36,393 nt of DNA, taken from the NCBI GenBank assembly GCA_031550085.1, contig JAVBOY010000045.1, forward strand, positions 1-36,393. Direction: 5' to 3'. This DNA is from UBA4417 sp031550085. Lineage in GTDB: Bacteria; Bacteroidota; Bacteroidia; Bacteroidales; UBA4417. Below are positions 1 through 8,040 of this stretch, piece by piece (position 1 is the first letter of the stretch; every line of letters begins with the position of its first letter). The position numbers were made by a program, and so were the translations under genes. Below the pieces are notes generated by a model. The model worked only from the letters and a program-made list of their open reading frames with translations. It was not told where the DNA came from and did not search any database.

Positions 1-1
1 T

Positions 2-715
2 TCTTCACTCTCGGTGCAGCGGTTTGATATGATTATCAAAAACCCTGATATTTTACAATATATCGACAATGCAGGCGGGTTCCAAAAAGTCGGTAGTTCT
101 TGGTCGGGGGATGTGAGCGAAAAGAATATCGTTGCGGTTGCCAAAGTGATACATCAGGTGTCGAATTGTACGGTTTCCCTGTACGATAGCGATGTGCAGC
201 TTATTCAGGATGAATTGGAACAGGAACCAAAATTACAGGAACAGGTATTCCCCAAATTGGTGGAATTAGAGGTAAAACTGTTTGCCATGATTAAAGACCA
301 AACCAATGGTTTTGCAGGTTTGGGCGTGGTGGATGTTATGCCGAGTTTGGCAATCCTGAAACAACATTATCCTCTAAATCCTACCTCTGAAAGGTCGAAA
401 ATCCTAGCCGGAATGGTCGAAGAAGTCAAAACCCGTACCGACGACTTTACCAATTCTTCCACCATCGGCAACCAAAAAGTCGAAGTCAAATATTTATTGG
501 AAAAAGAACACATCCAACCCTCACAATGGATAGAATACAAACACACGTTCAAACGCAGTGAAGCCGATGTAGTGGAATGGTTGGCTGCCGAAGTTGCCAA
601 AATGTATCAGCAAAATCAAACGACAACAACAATCGACACCGAAAGGAAAAGACAGATAAAAATAGCCAAACTAAAGGCAATCGCAAAAATCAAATTACTG
701 GAACTATTAAAATAA
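2..715 (+). CDS. Hypothetical protein, 5' end outside the window
   Basis: The reading frame is open from the first complete codon at position 2. A GTG at 14 and an ATG at 29 could serve as starts, but the gene more likely begins upstream of the window, so I treat it as 5'-partial. The visible 237 or so residues contain no motif I recognise. The middle is mixed helical and charged, and the C-terminal 30 residues are strongly basic, rich in Lys, Ile and Ala, after a Thr/Gln run, as in some nucleic-acid-binding tails. It ends 8 bp before the ATPase gene at 724 and is probably co-transcribed with it. The base composition and the nearby recombinase suggest it belongs to a mobile element. No function is proposed. 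Confidence 0.6.
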   Translation, partial: SSLSVQRFDMIIKNPDILQYIDNAGGFQKVGSSWSGDVSEKNIVAVAKVIHQVSNCTVSLYDSDVQLIQDELEQEPKLQEQVFPKLVELEVKLFAMIKDQTNGFAGLGVVDVMPSLAILKQHYPLNPTSERSKILAGMVEEVKTRTDDFTNSSTIGNQKVEVKYLLEKEHIQPSQWIEYKHTFKRSEADVVEWLAAEVAKMYQQNQTTTTIDTERKRQIKIAKLKAIAKIKLLELLK

Positions 716-723
716 ACCCAACC

Positions 724-2478
724 ATGATAACAAAAGACAATATTTTTCAAGTATATCCGAAATTAGACCAAAAATTACTTCCCAAGCTTTTACAGGCAAA
801 GGAATTCAAATTTCTGGAAGAAAGCATGGAGTATTATAATGAGGATGAAGACATCCAAAAACTGATTGACAAATTCATTGAGAAACTCAACAACCAGTTA
901 AAACTGAAAGGAATTGAAGTGTCGGATAGTGGCGAAATTACATCGGATCTTGATGAAGAACCCAAAGAAAAACAACCCGTAATAGATTTTATCCGTATTC
1001 CTGACATTCCAAAGTTTGAAAAAGAAAAGGGGAATGGAAAAAGCACTAAAAAGGCAAAAGAACAAAAAACTAAATTCAAAATAGGGCAAGATTTATATTG
1101 GTTTGATAATGACGGAAAGCTCATCAAGGAACGCATTAAATATATTTCATTTGATGATGATGAACCTGTATATCTCGTTTTCAGTGTTGGGCACACGTTT
1201 AGCTATACTGAATCACAAATAGTAATGGCTCTCAAGGAAAAGCGGATGTTTTTGGAAAGACCGCCTAAGCCTGTTGCTAAATTAGCTCCCGATGTGGCCT
1301 TTATCAAACGGTATATCACCATGAACGGCAAAACGAAAACCAAGCCGCAAATTGTAGCCTTTATCAAATCCCTGCAAAAAGCCATTGTAGAGCAGGTTAT
1401 CCGTAAAACGTCCGAACATTCGGATATTATTATGAATATTCAAGACGAGCTTCTTAAATGCCATAAACTCATGGGAAATGATATAGATGTGACTATTGAC
1501 CCTGAAAAATACATAAAATACAAAGCGATTGTTGATGGTTTAGAAGTTCATCCGGCGGTTAAACTCATCAAACGCTTTATTGCCTTATTCGGTGTGCAGG
1601 ATGAAAAAATCAAAGCCCAACGTGCCGAACAACTGCTTTGCACCCTCGAAAAACAAATGGAACAACTGCAAAAAGACCCCACCTATGGTAAAGCCATTGC
1701 GGATATGTATGATACCCTCGAACATTATTTGGACAAAGAAAGCGATTTAACCATATCCGAGCAGCAACTCAACGGATTGATGGGATTAGCGGGCATGAAA
1801 GACGGTTTGGGAAACGCAGGGGCTTTTTTTGCTGCAACGGCTTCGAATTTTATAGCCAATATTGCAGCAAATGCGATTAACGGTAAAGCGAAGCCGACTC
1901 CCTTAAGCGGAACCCAAGACACGATTTTATTGAGTACCGACATTGTCAAAATGGAATTTCAGACCCTGAACTTTGACGGAAAGTTTAAAGACTTGATTGG
2001 GAATCCAAGTATCAATTTCACGGCAATGGTTTATGGTATGCCGGGAAGCGGCAAGACGACACTTTGTATTCTCTTTGCCAAATATTTGGCTGAAAAGTTT
2101 AGCAAGAAAGTGTTGTTTGCCACAATTGAAGAGGGTATTAACCATACTTTTAAAGAAAAATTGACCCGGTTACATGCGTATAATTCCAATATTATCGTAT
2201 CGAACCACTTACCCAAAAACATGAATGGTATTGATGCCGTTTTTATCGACAGCGTCAATGCTTTTAACTTGAGTGCTGCCGATTTAAACAAGTTTAAAAA
2301 ACAATACCCCAACAAAATTTTAATTGAAATCCTCCAATGTACCAAAGACGGTAAATTCAAAGGCTCCCAGGAATACGAACATGATGTGGATGTCGTAATC
2401 TGTGTCGAAAATGGCATCGCTTCGAGCATTGGCCATAAGAACCGTTTCGGAAAAAGCGGGGAAATGGAGGTTTGGTAA
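724..2478 (+). CDS. RadA-like P-loop ATPase with unknown N-terminal region
   Basis: The 584-residue protein ends in a RecA-fold ATPase core. Walker A is GMPGSGKTT at residues 438-446, the hydrophobic strand VFIDSVNAF fits Walker B, KGSQEYEHD lies at 546-554, and KNRFG at 572-576 is the signature RadA/Sms uses in place of a standard RecA loop. Unlike RadA it has no N-terminal four-cysteine zinc finger, and it stops six residues after the KNRFG motif, so the Lon-like C-terminal domain is absent. The first 430 residues are acidic then Lys-rich and do not resemble a family I know. I chose the ATG at 724, which follows the previous stop by 8 bp; an in-frame ATG at 577 would overlap that gene by 139 bp. 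A role in branch migration or replication of a mobile element is inference. Confidence 0.75.
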   Translation: MITKDNIFQVYPKLDQKLLPKLLQAKEFKFLEESMEYYNEDEDIQKLIDKFIEKLNNQLKLKGIEVSDSGEITSDLDEEPKEKQPVIDFIRIPDIPKFEKEKGNGKSTKKAKEQKTKFKIGQDLYWFDNDGKLIKERIKYISFDDDEPVYLVFSVGHTFSYTESQIVMALKEKRMFLERPPKPVAKLAPDVAFIKRYITMNGKTKTKPQIVAFIKSLQKAIVEQVIRKTSEHSDIIMNIQDELLKCHKLMGNDIDVTIDPEKYIKYKAIVDGLEVHPAVKLIKRFIALFGVQDEKIKAQRAEQLLCTLEKQMEQLQKDPTYGKAIADMYDTLEHYLDKESDLTISEQQLNGLMGLAGMKDGLGNAGAFFAATASNFIANIAANAINGKAKPTPLSGTQDTILLSTDIVKMEFQTLNFDGKFKDLIGNPSINFTAMVYGMPGSGKTTLCILFAKYLAEKFSKKVLFATIEEGINHTFKEKLTRLHAYNSNIIVSNHLPKNMNGIDAVFIDSVNAFNLSAADLNKFKKQYPNKILIEILQCTKDGKFKGSQEYEHDVDVVICVENGIASSIGHKNRFGKSGEMEVW

Positions 2479-2547
2479 AAATATTTTGAAAATGGAAAAA
2501 ATCCGTTCCGGTAATTTTGCAGGCATCATTCAAATACATAACAAACC

Positions 2548-2796
2548 ATGATGCAACAAATTTTAACCGATGACGGGCTTTGTTGGGCAATCATCCTGAA
2601 CCCGACCCAGTCTTTAGAAAATGTAATCACCCTGAAAAACCATTTGGTAGGAGTATTGATTACTGCCAACCAATCCCATCTTTACGACACTTCGAGGGAG
2701 GAGTTTTGCAGTGTTTTGGCTTTACTAAGCGAAATGCAACCAAGTTTTGCACAAATCGAACAATTCGAACGCTTTTTAACCTCTCAAAGAAAGTAA
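2548..2796 (+). CDS. Small hypothetical protein
   Basis: This frame encodes 82 residues starting at tandem ATGs (MMQQ), 69 bp after the ATPase gene and in the same direction. It is neutral, with no membrane segment, signal peptide or recognised motif. An overlapping frame at 2580-2828 has a similar length. I prefer the 2548 frame because its composition looks more protein-like and it ends before the terminator at 2811, whereas the other frame runs into the terminator stem. It probably belongs to the same element as the upstream genes. Confidence 0.5.
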   Translation: MMQQILTDDGLCWAIILNPTQSLENVITLKNHLVGVLITANQSHLYDTSREEFCSVLALLSEMQPSFAQIEQFERFLTSQRK

Positions 2797-2810
2797 ACAG
2801 TAAGATTCAG

Positions 2811-2853
2811 AAAAGAACCGGCTCGTAGTTTGAATTGCGAGCTGGTTCTTTTT
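2811..2853. terminator. Bidirectional intrinsic terminator
   Basis: A stem of about 12 bp (AGAACCGGCTCG paired with CGAGCTGGTTCT, one G-T pair) with a 12-nt loop is preceded by A residues and followed by TTTTT. It can therefore terminate transcription in both directions. It lies exactly between the end of the plus-strand hypothetical gene and the stop codon of the minus-strand recombinase. Confidence 0.85.
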
Positions 2854-2855
2854 AA

Positions 2856-4103
2856 TTACTTTGGTAATTGATAAATTGTTGACAATTTATTGCTTAACCC
2901 ATCCATATCTTTCTTGATTTTTTTATCTATAATTCTTGCATAGCGTTGAGTCATACGCAATGATTTATGCCCAAGCATTCTCCCCGTTTCCAGCGGAATA
3001 TCATTGGTAAGTGTAATCGTTGTCGCAAAGGTATGACGCGCGCAATGGGTGGTTAGCTTTTTAGGAATACTACTTTCTTCAGCTATTTTCTTCAACAGTT
3101 GGTTTCTCTTATATAAAGACTCTACGGGAAAAATTTTCCCATCAAAAGGCATCGTTTCAAAATTCGGTTGATAGTGCCGAATAATTCCCAATGCCTGTGG
3201 AAGTAACAGTATATTTGAAAATTCACCCGATTTTTCACGGTAAATTTGAGCCCACCATTGATCATTTATTTTATGAACCTTTCCTCTTGTCAGGTTTTGG
3301 AGGTCAATATTTGATATACCCGTAAACATGGAAAATGTAAAAAAATTGCGTTCATCTTCCAAAGATTTATGCGAATACGGTGTCTTGAAAAGTTGTTGAA
3401 TTTCATCTTCATCCAAAAAAACCTGCCCTTTTTCTTCCTCTCTTTTTAAAGGAATTCCTTGAAAGGGATTTCTTTGAATCGTTCCTGCTTCAACAGCTTT
3501 TTCCAAAATGTATTTTAGCTTTTCCAACATCCGTATCTGCCGGTTATGCCCTAGAGTGGGACGTAATTGCAAATACTCAAAAAAGCCCGTAACAAAGGCT
3601 TTATCTATTTTCCGAACCATGATATCCTTAACCCTCCATTTTTCCATCAAAAATCCAGACAAGTACTGTGAAGAATTTTTAAAACGGGTATATTCTGAAT
3701 CCGTTTTTTTCGCACCTTTTTGGAATAACATAGATTCTTTAGTCATCTGTTCCCTGTAAAGGCTCATAATCGTTATTGGGAGTTCGTCACTTATTCCGAA
3801 CAAAGCCATTCGGAACATATCGGCGGTAATGTAGTCTTCTTTCAATACCAGTTCTTCTTGAATGGTAAAAAGTTTGTTCCGGAGAATACTAATGTAATTG
3901 ATCAGGTCTTTAGTTTCACCTGTATTCCTTTTTGGGAATCCTTTAGGATTCCAGTCATCCGGATGAATTTTTCTCTTAATGCTGACAGCCGTTTGGGTGT
4001 TGTTGACACTGATTCGTAAGTACAGGGGACAACGTCCTTCCTTGTCTTCCCGCTTCTTGTTGATGTAAAAAAACAAGGAAAATGTGCTTCTTTTTGTTTC
4101 CAT
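2856..4103 (-). CDS. Tyrosine recombinase, IntDOT-like
   Basis: This 415-residue protein is a site-specific recombinase that would integrate and excise the adjacent element. The N-terminal 100 residues fit the arm-binding domain of Bacteroidota integrases (many basic residues, LYLRISVNN), followed by a SAM-like core-binding region at about 110-225. The catalytic domain shows H353-C-A-R356, then LGHK with H379, and the nucleophile Y388 in RYAR. At the position of the first catalytic arginine the sequence is TGISNID (261-267), with Ser where Arg is expected. The CTnDOT integrase is known to lack this arginine as well, so the enzyme may still be active. It converges on the ATPase cluster across a shared terminator. 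The target site is not visible; the upstream 500 bp is noncoding. Confidence 0.93.
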   Translation of the reverse strand: METKRSTFSLFFYINKKREDKEGRCPLYLRISVNNTQTAVSIKRKIHPDDWNPKGFPKRNTGETKDLINYISILRNKLFTIQEELVLKEDYITADMFRMALFGISDELPITIMSLYREQMTKESMLFQKGAKKTDSEYTRFKNSSQYLSGFLMEKWRVKDIMVRKIDKAFVTGFFEYLQLRPTLGHNRQIRMLEKLKYILEKAVEAGTIQRNPFQGIPLKREEEKGQVFLDEDEIQQLFKTPYSHKSLEDERNFFTFSMFTGISNIDLQNLTRGKVHKINDQWWAQIYREKSGEFSNILLLPQALGIIRHYQPNFETMPFDGKIFPVESLYKRNQLLKKIAEESSIPKKLTTHCARHTFATTITLTNDIPLETGRMLGHKSLRMTQRYARIIDKKIKKDMDGLSNKLSTIYQLPK

Positions 4104-4342
4104 TTGATTGTAGTTTTTGTGATTAAAAAGTTACTTTCTAATCCTCAAACCACAAAGTGAAAAATGATTCAATTAACTGAAATACTGCATGATAAATTTT
4201 CACTTTTCCTAAATCAATTTGATAACGGATAGCTAACCCAACTATGCTATTCGTTTCTTTTTGATTCAGTCGTCATTTTCTTAAAATACAGCATTTTCAA
4301 CTACTTGCATTTTTCTTGTATCCTTTTTTCAGCCCTTTTTTG
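4104..4342. other. Noncoding stretch upstream of the recombinase
   Basis: About 240 bp of AT-rich sequence with no convincing reading frame. It separates the minus-strand recombinase from the parE leader. One attachment site of the left-hand element could lie here, but with the other end outside the window no direct repeat can be identified. Confidence 0.4.
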
Positions 4343-4350
4343 TATCTTTG
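4343..4350 (+). promoter_or_regulatory. Candidate -7 promoter box for parE
   Basis: TATCTTTG fits the Bacteroidota TAnnTTTG element. No TTTG-like box is found at the usual 19-nt spacing; the nearest TTG is 24 nt upstream, so support is partial. Transcription would begin near 4354, at the first hairpin of the leader. Confidence 0.5.
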
Positions 4351-4352
4351 CA

Positions 4353-4565
4353 GCCCTTTCAGGGCGCAAAAAAGTATCCTTACTGATCCAACGCGGCACT
4401 ATGTTTGCGTTGGATTAAACGATAAGCTGGGCTTTCAGCCCGGTAAAACAGCAACATACCCATAAAGACCAGTTAATTTAACAACAACGCCCTGAAAGGG
4501 CAAATCAACTCAACCATAGGCATCGCCTCCGGATCATGAAAAACCAAGCGTCGCCCTGTAAGGGC
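4353..4565 (+). repeat. Cluster of short palindromes in the parE leader
   Basis: Four perfect 13-nt hairpins of one type are present: GCCCT-TTC-AGGGC at 4353-4365, GGGCT-TTC-AGCCC at 4429-4441, GCCCT-GAA-AGGGC at 4489-4501 and GCCCT-GTA-AGGGC at 4553-4565. Between the first two is a different hairpin with a 9-bp stem (ATCCAACGC with GCGTTGGAT, 4386-4415). Related GCCC/GGGC palindromes occur after fabI, which suggests an interspersed family. Whether they act as DNA repeats or as RNA structure in the parE leader cannot be decided from one genome. Confidence 0.7.
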
Positions 4566-4607
4566 AGCTTAATTCGAAATCCAAGACAACGCCTGGGAAA
4601 TAAAAAC

Positions 4608-6497
4608 ATGGAAAATCAGAATTTCAACTACGACGAAAGCAGCATTGTAACCAAGGAATGGCAGGAGCACATCCGCAAACGCCCCGGAATGTACATTGGC
4701 AAGCTGGGCGACGGATCGTCGCACGACGACGGCATTTATGTATTGATCAAAGAAGTCCTCGATAACTCGATCGATGAATTTACGATGGGCTTCGGCCGCA
4801 CCATTGAAGTGACGATCAAAGAGCAAATGGTTAGCGTTCGCGACTACGGACGCGGCATTCCGCTGGGAAGCCTGGTGGATTGCGTGGGTAAAATGAATAC
4901 CGGAGCCAAATACGACTCCAAGGTATTTAAAAAATCGGTGGGATTAAACGGGGTGGGAACCAAGGCCGTCAACGCCTTGTCGTCGGAATTTACCGCCCAG
5001 GCGTTTCGGGACGGGCTAACCAAAAAAGTCGAATTCGAGAAAGGGTTTTTGGTAGTGGAATCGTTTGAGCAGCCTACGGAACAAAAAAACGGAACGCTTA
5101 TTACGTTTACGCCCGACAATACCATTTTCCGCAATTATCATTTTCTTTACGAATACATTGAGCAGTTGCTTTGGAATTATTGCTACCTGCATACGGGTTT
5201 GACCCTTGTTTTCAACGGGCAGCGCTTCCAGTCGAAAAACGGATTGTACGATTTGTTGGAACGCACCAACAACGGAAATCCGATCACGTATCCGATCATT
5301 CACATTCAGGATGAGGATTTCGAATGCGCTTTCACCCATAGTGAAAAGCGGTACGGCGAGGATTATTATTCGTTTGTCAACGGACAAAACACCACGCAAG
5401 GCGGTACGCATTTGGTAGCATTCCGCGAAGCCATTGTCAAAACCCTGCGCGATTTTTACAACAAGGACTTTGATCCGAGCGATATCCGCCAAAGCATTAT
5501 TGCCGCTATCAGCATCAAGGTAAACGAACCGGTTTTCGAATCACAAACCAAAACCAAGTTGGGTTCGCAATACCTGGAAGTGGACAGCGAAACCCAAGCG
5601 CCCATTGGGCCATCCATCAACAAATTTGTCAACGATATTTTAAAGAAAAAGCTCGACGATTACTTGCACATTCACGGCGACGTAGCCGAAGCTTTGCTGC
5701 GCAAAATTTTGCAAAACGAAAAAGAGCGCAAGGAAATGATCGGCATTAAAAAGCTGGCGAAAGAAAGTGTCAAAAAAGTCAGCCTTCACAACAAAAAGTT
5801 GCGCGATTGCCGCCTTCATTACAATTCGAACGACGAACGGCGTTTGGAAACCACCCTGTTTATCACCGAGGGCGATTCGGCCAGCGGTTCCATCACCAAA
5901 AGCCGCGATGTGAACACCCAAGCCGTTTTCAGCTTGAAAGGAAAGCCGCTCAACTGCTATGGAATGACTAAAAAAGTGGTGTATGAAAATGAAGAATTCA
6001 ACTTGCTGCAGTCGGCGCTGAATATTGAGGATAATCTGGATAATTTGCGTTACAACAACATTGTGATTGCAACCGATGCCGATGTAGACGGCATGCACAT
6101 CCGTTTGCTGCTGCTCACGTTTTTCCTGCAGTTTTACCCCGATGTGGTGCGAAGCGGGCATTTGTACATTTTGCAAACGCCGCTGTTCCGGGTGCGCAAC
6201 AAAAAGAAAACCTCTTATTGCTATTCGGAAGAAGAACGCCTGAATGCGGTAAAAGAACTGTCGCCCAATCCGGAAATCACCCGTTTCAAAGGGTTAGGGG
6301 AAATTTCGCCGGATGAATTCAAGCATTTTATCGGCGAAAACATCCGCCTGGATCCGGTAATCCTGAAAAGCGGCTCGGAGATTAATCAAATGCTGTCATT
6401 TTACATGGGCAACAACACGCCCGACCGGCAACGTTTTATCATCGACAATCTGCAAGTAGAAAGAGACCTGGTAGAAGAAGAGGAATTAGCATCGTAA
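4608..6497 (+). CDS. parE: DNA topoisomerase IV subunit B (ParE)
   Basis: The 629-residue protein is the ATPase/Toprim subunit of a type IIA topoisomerase, which decatenates and relaxes chromosomes with subunit A. The GHKL ATPase domain shows E49 and N53 in EVLDNSIDE, DYGRG at 79-83 and VGLNGVGTKAVNALSS. The Toprim domain shows EGDSA starting at E421 and DADVDG at 490-495, followed by the C-terminal FKGLGEISPDEF. The residues after EGDSA read SGS rather than the commoner GGS. The details favour ParE over GyrB, but the separation is from memory. I start at the ATG at 4608: an in-frame ATG at 4536 would translate one of the leader palindromes. No parC follows. The last 48 bp, encoding QVERDLVEEEELAS and stop, are repeated at 6885. 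Confidence 0.88.
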   Translation: MENQNFNYDESSIVTKEWQEHIRKRPGMYIGKLGDGSSHDDGIYVLIKEVLDNSIDEFTMGFGRTIEVTIKEQMVSVRDYGRGIPLGSLVDCVGKMNTGAKYDSKVFKKSVGLNGVGTKAVNALSSEFTAQAFRDGLTKKVEFEKGFLVVESFEQPTEQKNGTLITFTPDNTIFRNYHFLYEYIEQLLWNYCYLHTGLTLVFNGQRFQSKNGLYDLLERTNNGNPITYPIIHIQDEDFECAFTHSEKRYGEDYYSFVNGQNTTQGGTHLVAFREAIVKTLRDFYNKDFDPSDIRQSIIAAISIKVNEPVFESQTKTKLGSQYLEVDSETQAPIGPSINKFVNDILKKKLDDYLHIHGDVAEALLRKILQNEKERKEMIGIKKLAKESVKKVSLHNKKLRDCRLHYNSNDERRLETTLFITEGDSASGSITKSRDVNTQAVFSLKGKPLNCYGMTKKVVYENEEFNLLQSALNIEDNLDNLRYNNIVIATDADVDGMHIRLLLLTFFLQFYPDVVRSGHLYILQTPLFRVRNKKKTSYCYSEEERLNAVKELSPNPEITRFKGLGEISPDEFKHFIGENIRLDPVILKSGSEINQMLSFYMGNNTPDRQRFIIDNLQVERDLVEEEELAS

Positions 6498-6498
6498 T
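6451..6498 (+). repeat. parE tail, copy 1
   Basis: These 48 bp form the functional end of parE. They match 6885-6932 at 45 of 48 positions in direct orientation. Of the three differences, two are synonymous (TTA/TTG for Leu, GCA/GCT for Ala) and one changes Arg to Lys. Confidence 0.9.
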
Positions 6499-6520
6499 CA
6501 TTTTTTTAATATATGCCTTA

Positions 6521-6823
6521 ATGAATTTGGAAGAAGTTCTTAAAATTGTAGAAAAACTGTACAAAGAAGGATATCTCAATGGATATTCAATATTTTCTCA
6601 CAGAAAAAACAATAAAATATATTTTTCTAAAACTGAAGATATTATAAAACTTGAATTAGAGCAGAATAAATTTTTATTTAATTTTCCCAAAGAAATAGAA
6701 ATCCCTTGTTTCGAATATTGTAATGAAAACTTGTCTACAGAAAAAGTAATATTTACATTAGAGGAATTACGATTGTATTCCATAACAAGGACTGGCGAGC
6801 AAATTAGTTTACACCATACATAG
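6521..6823 (+). CDS. AT-rich small hypothetical protein
   Basis: The frame encodes 100 residues rich in Lys, Glu, Ile, Asn and Phe, with no membrane span, signal peptide or motif I recognise. Its base composition is clearly more AT-rich than parE before it or the bamD operon after it, which suggests acquired DNA. It begins 23 bp after the parE stop and is bracketed by the two copies of the parE tail, so it looks like the only cargo of a 434-bp insertion. Size and composition would fit an immunity or antitoxin type protein, but nothing in the sequence proves that. Confidence 0.55.
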   Translation: MNLEEVLKIVEKLYKEGYLNGYSIFSHRKNNKIYFSKTEDIIKLELEQNKFLFNFPKEIEIPCFEYCNENLSTEKVIFTLEELRLYSITRTGEQISLHHT

Positions 6824-7110
6824 GAACATTAGAATTCACGGACTTTTTTAAACTTTGTAAAAAATTATTATTGATAGTTTCTATTGCAAGTAGAAAAAGA
6901 CCTGGTAGAAGAAGAGGAATTGGCTTCGTAATTCATAATTTACAAACAAGTTATTGAAATAAACCGGTTCATTCCTACTCCCGACTTATGTTGTTTCCTG
7001 CATCGCCAGTAAGGGAATATTGGTCAACAGAAAACTTCCAAGGAATGGGAAGACGATAAAAAGGCCTGTTTTTTACTTCCCTTGATATATTGATATACCT
7101 GAAAATTTCA
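6824..7110. other. Noncoding stretch with the second parE tail
   Basis: Apart from the repeated parE tail at 6885-6932, this stretch contains no reading frame of note and no clear promoter or terminator. The composition changes from AT-rich to moderate after the tail copy, consistent with a junction between inserted and original DNA there. Confidence 0.4.
6885..6932 (+). repeat. parE tail, copy 2 (orphan)
   Basis: This copy would encode QVEKDLVEEEELAS and a stop, but the sequence just upstream is not parE, so it is an orphan gene end. It may mark the original end of parE before an insertion, or the far end of an inserted element. Confidence 0.9.
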
Positions 7111-7218
7111 ATGCACCTAAAAAAATTTAGTGTAGGTATTTTTTGTTTTTCATTGTTTCTTTCGGTTTCAGCTCAATCTCTTTCGGGTATTTGGGAAGGA
7201 ACGTACAGGCATTTTTAA
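7111..7218 (+). pseudogene. Remnant of a secreted-protein gene
   Basis: A 35-codon frame starts with a good signal peptide (MHLKKFSVGIFCFSLFLSVSA) with a plausible cleavage site at SVSA-Q, followed by SLSGIWEGTY and then an early stop. After a one-base shift the frame stays open towards 7317. It looks like the broken 5' end of a small exported protein. Confidence 0.35.
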
Positions 7219-7316
7219 ACCCAATACAAGTGCCGTTTCAAAATGTACGAAGACACCCGAGGATCCATCTGCAATAAAGCGAAGCATTGAAAATTATCCC
7301 AGAATAAAAGAACACC

Positions 7317-7685
7317 ATGAAAGGAATATATACCATCGGATTGCTTGTCTTATCCAACATTTTTATGACCATTGCCTGGTACGGCCATTTAAAATTCCAG
7401 GAAATCAAGTGGTTCCACAGTCTGAAGCTTTGGGCCGTGATTCTGATCTGTTGGGGAATTGCACTGCTTGAATACATGGTGCAAGTGCCGGCCAACAAAA
7501 TGGGATTTACCGCCAACGGCGGCCCTTTCAATTTATGGCAACTCAAAGTAATCCAGGAAGCCATTACGCTCATTGTCTTTACGTTGTTTATGATGGTGGC
7601 GTTTAAGGATGAGACCTTTCGTTGGAATCACCTGGTTGGATTTTGTTTCCTGATTTTGGCTGTTTATTTTATTTTTAAGAAATAG
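7317..7685 (+). CDS. DUF486 / DMT-superfamily small membrane protein
   Basis: The protein has 122 residues and four hydrophobic segments, roughly at 4-20, 36-56, 80-100 and 105-120. This fits the small DUF486 group of the drug/metabolite transporter superfamily. Recognisable parts are the N-terminal MTIAWYGHLKF, the central QVPANKMGF and NLWQLKVIQE, and the C-terminal RWNHLVGFCFLILAVYFIFK. The substrate is not known. It stands alone between decayed fragments, and a small GC-rich hairpin (7685-7700) follows its stop without a T run. Confidence 0.85.
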   Translation: MKGIYTIGLLVLSNIFMTIAWYGHLKFQEIKWFHSLKLWAVILICWGIALLEYMVQVPANKMGFTANGGPFNLWQLKVIQEAITLIVFTLFMMVAFKDETFRWNHLVGFCFLILAVYFIFKK

Positions 7686-7733
7686 GGCTTGAGGAAGCCC
7701 TTGCAAAAACCGGAGCAGAAAGCAAGACAAAAA

Positions 7734-8040
7734 ATGAACCTCATCAGAATCTGGAATTGATACCACTGTTTTTTCAGAACAACCAGAGCCATTTTTAATG
7801 AACCATGTAAGGACGAATCCGGATATGAGGTTTTTCGGGAACAAAACACCTCTCTGATCTATTCATACAATGATATAAACGGCGTTTTTGTTTACAAAAT
7901 AATTAGTACACCGGAGAAATATAAAAGAGCTTTCTTTTTTTATTCATTTAAAAATTTCTTTTTAAAGCCGGAATGGAAAATAAGCCGGCAAATAATTCGT
8001 TGTACAAAGCAGCCGTTTACCAAAAAAATATTCGAACATT
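7734..8040 (+). pseudogene. Probable decayed gene fragment
   Basis: From the ATG at 7734 the frame has a TGA after eight codons and then stays open for more than 90 codons. It includes stretches that read like real protein, such as KDESGYEVFREQNTSLIYSY and NDINGVFVYKIIS. The neighbouring frame gives a hydrophobic start (LELIPLFF), so a frameshift near 7755 is likely. No family is recognised. The rest of the 380 bp between DUF486 and bamD is AT-rich and leads into the bamD promoter. Confidence 0.3.

Noticed and set aside
577..723. Longer start for the RadA-like ATPase
   Set aside because: It would overlap the preceding gene by 139 bp and encode a low-complexity Asn/Lys-rich leader. ATG 724 follows the previous stop by 8 bp.
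2580..2828. Alternative frame over the small gene at 2548
   Set aside because: It runs into the terminator stem and its product looks less protein-like. It cannot be excluded completely.
4536..4607. Longer start for parE
   Set aside because: The extra 24 residues would be encoded by a repeat palindrome and do not resemble any ParE N-terminus. ATG 4608 gives the conserved start.
5640..6176. 178-codon frame opposite parE
   Set aside because: It lies wholly inside the conserved Toprim coding region and has no recognisable feature.
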